Source of the DNA: Tanytarsus gracilentus
Lineage: Eukaryota; Arthropoda; Insecta; Diptera; Chironomidae
Direction: 5' to 3'
NCBI GenBank assembly: GCA_038502055.1
Contig: JAXRKN010000025.1
Location: 927,163 to 991,162 of the forward strand
DNA length: 64,000 nt
Below are positions 61,818 to 64,000 of this stretch, in pieces. Numbering within the stretch: the stretch's first letter is position 1; each line of letters starts with the position of its first letter. Both the position numbers and the translations under genes were made by a program. Below the pieces are notes generated by a model. That model did not search any database. It worked only from the letters and a program-made list of their open reading frames with translations, and was not told where the DNA came from.

Positions 61818-61950
61818 AATTGACAAATGACATTTGGTATTGGTATTGTTATTTTACAAAGTGATAGCTCTTAGGTATCTTTCGACCCTGGTCAGACGCA
61901 AACCAACGCAGCTTCCGTCCTTACCGTAGTTAAATTGACAAATGACATTT
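61818..61950 (-). mobile_element. 5'-truncated retroposed fragment with 18-bp target duplication
   Basis: AATTGACAAATGACATTT occurs at 61818-61835 and exactly again at 61933-61950, flanking a 97-bp insert (61836-61932). On the - strand the insert reads from AACTACGGTAAGGACGGAAG to a (AATACC)n-type tail. It matches 4830-4927. Variable-length target duplication, 5' truncation and a repetitive tail are hallmarks of target-primed reverse transcription, so this is the 3' end of a LINE or a SINE mobilised by one. Confidence 0.85.
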
Positions 61951-62391
61951 CATAATTAATTGTTTGAACTTTTTTGGGCGCCAAACGAAAATTAAATGAA
62001 TCAAATAAAATTTAAATATAATTTTCAAAGTTCCATAATTTTCAGTAAGCTCTACTTGTTGACCAATTTTTATCACACTGTCAATGCCTAAGAAATTAAT
62101 TTTTGACTAGCTTGTTTCACTTTCTTTAACTGGTAATTTTGCAGGCTAGGCGTTTGCCTATGCTCTGATCATATTGCTCGCTATTTCTTGTTACATTGCG
62201 TCCATGTTCTTGTCAGTTAATTGACCTTGATAATATTCTACAACCTAATGGTTTAAATTTTATGTCTCTCGTTGAACTTGTGGTAGCAGAAACTCTTATC
62301 AATTATCGAAACCCATCTTGTTTTACCTGGGTCATCTTACCGTGGTCGGATGAGCCACCACTTAAGAATTGCCCTGTTGATGGTCTTTTGG
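61951..62391. other. Non-coding stretch with a possible decayed coding fragment
   Basis: From 62144 a frame stays open for about 85 codons to the stop at 62401 (SCQLIDLDNILQPNGLNF and VVAETLINYRNPSCFTWVIL). It has no ATG at its start and no recognised family. A TTTTGCAG acceptor lies just before it at about 62142. It could be an exon or old transposon coding sequence; it is not supported enough to call. Confidence 0.25.
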
Positions 62392-62399
62392 GTGCTGAG

Positions 62400-62465
62400 T
62401 AGAGGTTGACGACGGGATCCCGAGATCCCGAAACCCGGGGAATCCCAAACAATTTCAATTCCGAA
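62400..62465 (+). mobile_element. End fragment of the GGGATCCCG hAT-type element family
   Basis: TAGAGGTTGACGACGGGATC followed by CCGAGATCCCGAAACCCGGG closely matches the right end of the element at 457-855 (TAAAGGTTTCGAACGGGATC in reverse complement). No opposite end or matching copy of the upstream 8-mer GTGCTGAG was found downstream, so the copy is probably truncated. Confidence 0.6.
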
Positions 62466-63081
62466 AATTGAAATCTCACCTTATTTTTTTATATAATAAT
62501 CACGAATTCACGATGGAAAATTTTAGAAAAATTAAAAAAGCACGTCAAATTTTGATAATAAATTTTATTATTGTATATTAAAACATTAACTTTGTAACTT
62601 TAAAAAAATTGTTTCTTTTCATAAATTTTAAAATTTTAATCGTTACTAAATTTTAAACGAAGCCCTCAAAATTATACCTGAGCTGGTTAATAGTTTTAAT
62701 TTTTTGAAAAAAAATGAGACAGGAAAATTCCTATAGGAGCCTAACTGACATACAACATCCAACTCAGTTTTTTTATAAAAAGGATTATCATAATTATCCT
62801 CTCGCTAAAGCGACAACCGCGACTTGCTTATCAAAATAGTTAAAATAATTAGGAAAATAATTAAGATAATAAGAATGGTTAGTAAAATTCAGAGTAAATT
62901 TTAGTTACAGACGATGAAGAGTTTCAATTTCATGATAATTTACTTTTACAAATTTTATAAAATATTTAACAAATTAATGCAATAACAATTAAAAATAATC
63001 CTCTCAGTGGAATCAATTTTCCAACAAATGGTACAAAAATGCTAAATGATAACACAGAGCATAAAGCGAATGCTTTAAAAA
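62466..63081. other. AT-rich stretch downstream of the right-edge gene
   Basis: It probably includes the 3' UTR of the - strand gene at 63082-63917. No perfect AATAAA was seen on the - strand near the stop. Confidence 0.4.
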
Positions 63082-63917
63082 CTATCTGGTCATGTCAATG
63101 CTTCCAAATGGCCACAAACTTTCTGATATTACGGTTCCCTTGCGATAAATTTGCGGTTGAATATCATCGACCTGAAAAGCAATACCAAGAACTCGTTCTT
63201 GCTTCTTATCCTGGTCTGTCGTCTCAATGCTGCGCACTTTTCTTTTGTTGCCTCCTTCAACTTGCTGTCTCTTGTTGCCGGTGCCAAGGAAATTACCAAA
63301 TGAGCCATCAAGGAGACTCATTAGACTTGTCATAGCTGTTTGTTTTGATTTTGTCATTGGAAACTCCGGTCTGGTACTCTCATTATTTGTGACGTGCTCA
63401 ACTATAGGGTTTTTGTTCGCCTGAACTGGCCGAATGTTTGGCAAGCGACTCCCGATAGGATCATCATTCTTCGACCCATAAGTTTTCACTTTCGAATGAC
63501 CTTCGATGATTAAATTGAAAATTGGCCATCCCATGTGCATTTCTGGCTGCTCATAATGTTTTTGTTCATCCATCTCCAAAGGAAATTCAACTGTTGTGCG
63601 CGTTTTCGTTGTGGCTTTTATCGATACTGGTCGTATGGATGGTTTTGTTGGTGTAAATGCTGTCGTAAATGATGACGACGTGACCATTGAATTGATAGCT
63701 TCAGGATTGTAAATATTAGACGTATATTCAATCTGATATACGGACGATGGCTTCTTATTAAATGGCGATGCAGTTTCAGTCTGCAAAATTGAGTGCAGCA
63801 GTGGTTTTGTGGTGTCTCTCATGTGTCCATTCTCGTTATTGCTGAGTGACTGGAAGATTGCTGATGTTTTTTCTGTTGAGGTCATTGGCAATGTGTGTGT
63901 TGATGAGGCATTTGAGT
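63082..63917 (-). CDS. Last exon of an unrecognised Ser/Thr-rich protein (partial, runs off the right edge)
   Basis: A single long exon on the - strand begins after the acceptor CACATAG (AG at 63918-63919) with two bases of a split codon, then SNASSTHTLPMTSTEK, and stays open for 277 codons to TAG at 63082. Upstream exons lie beyond 64000. The sequence is rich in Ser, Thr, Asn and Pro in its first half (TTAFTPTKPSIRPVSIKAT). It has basic clusters that could be processing sites (GNKRQQ, GNKRKVRS, DQDKKQER), and ends VISESLWPFGSIDMTR. No membrane segment is seen in this part. The composition suggests a disordered or extracellular linker. I do not recognise a family. The length of open frame in AT-rich DNA and normal codon content make it a real exon. 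Confidence 0.7.
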
Positions 63918-64000
63918 CTATGTGTTTAAAATAGATTTAAATTTATTTGGGAAAATATATATTATTGCCAAGAGGTGAACACTAGAAGTTAAATTTTCTC

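Noticed and set aside
62144..62402. About 85-codon open stretch ending just at the hAT-like end at 62400
   Set aside because: No start codon, no recognised family and no supported splice partner. It might be an exon of the MGSC gene or old transposon coding sequence, but the evidence is too thin to call.

Overview
The window looks like nuclear DNA of an insect, most likely a dipteran with a compact, strongly AT-rich genome. This is an inference from several things seen: GT-AG introns of about 50-60 bases inside genes, TCAGT-type initiator sequences just upstream of short 5' leaders, arthropod-type gene families, and many small cut-and-paste transposon relics. No prokaryotic operons, tRNA or rRNA genes or CRISPR arrays were seen.

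Three gene models are complete or nearly so. (1) A five-exon chymotrypsin-like S1 serine protease lies on the + strand (12960-13981, 254 aa). Its catalytic triad is intact and its last intron is GC-AG. (2) A four-exon S28 family serine carboxypeptidase lies on the - strand (19777-21435, about 485 aa). All catalytic residues are present, but exon 1 has an apparent one-base frameshift in a homopolymer. (3) A six-exon organic anion transporting polypeptide (OATP/SLCO) lies on the - strand (37717-40272, 683 aa) with its Kazal-like extracellular loop. These three genes are separated by long stretches without other genes. Each has a short inferred 5' leader, with a TCAGTC initiator before the S28 and OATP genes and a TATA box before the S1 gene, and all have GATA-type (TTATCA/TGATAA) motifs nearby. 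That would fit digestive-tract expression but is only an inference.

The right half holds a small 265 aa protein with a WH1/EVH1-like domain, a basic stretch and a degenerate CRIB-like motif (50770-53408, +). It lacks the proline-rich and VCA parts of WASP. There is also a probable first coding exon of a doubly acylated membrane-anchored protein starting MGSC (59531-59917, +), and the last exon of a Ser/Thr-rich protein that runs off the right edge (63082-63917, -).

Much of the remaining structure is mobile DNA. Three elements have exact 8-bp target duplications and hAT-like ends (457-855, 8236-8947, 43791-44750). An AT-rich element with an exact 8-bp duplication lies in a probable 3' UTR (53489-53637). 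There are also a TA-flanked element with 34-bp inverted repeats (16721-17315), another inverted-repeat element (14250-14558), a fold-back (34822-34940), a probable tRNA-derived SINE (31599-32020) and two copies of a retroposed 3' end, one with an 18-bp target duplication (61818-61950). Three GTCC-rich elements carry minisatellites (54857-55709, 56776-57656, 60686-61708). A 1-kb tandem duplication lies at 47225-49241. The most unusual item is the 960-bp element at 43791-44750: it carries direct ACGGAA-rich arrays around a small, apparently intron-containing open reading frame. The long AT-rich gene-free stretches were read only for obvious features, so their regulatory content is unresolved.
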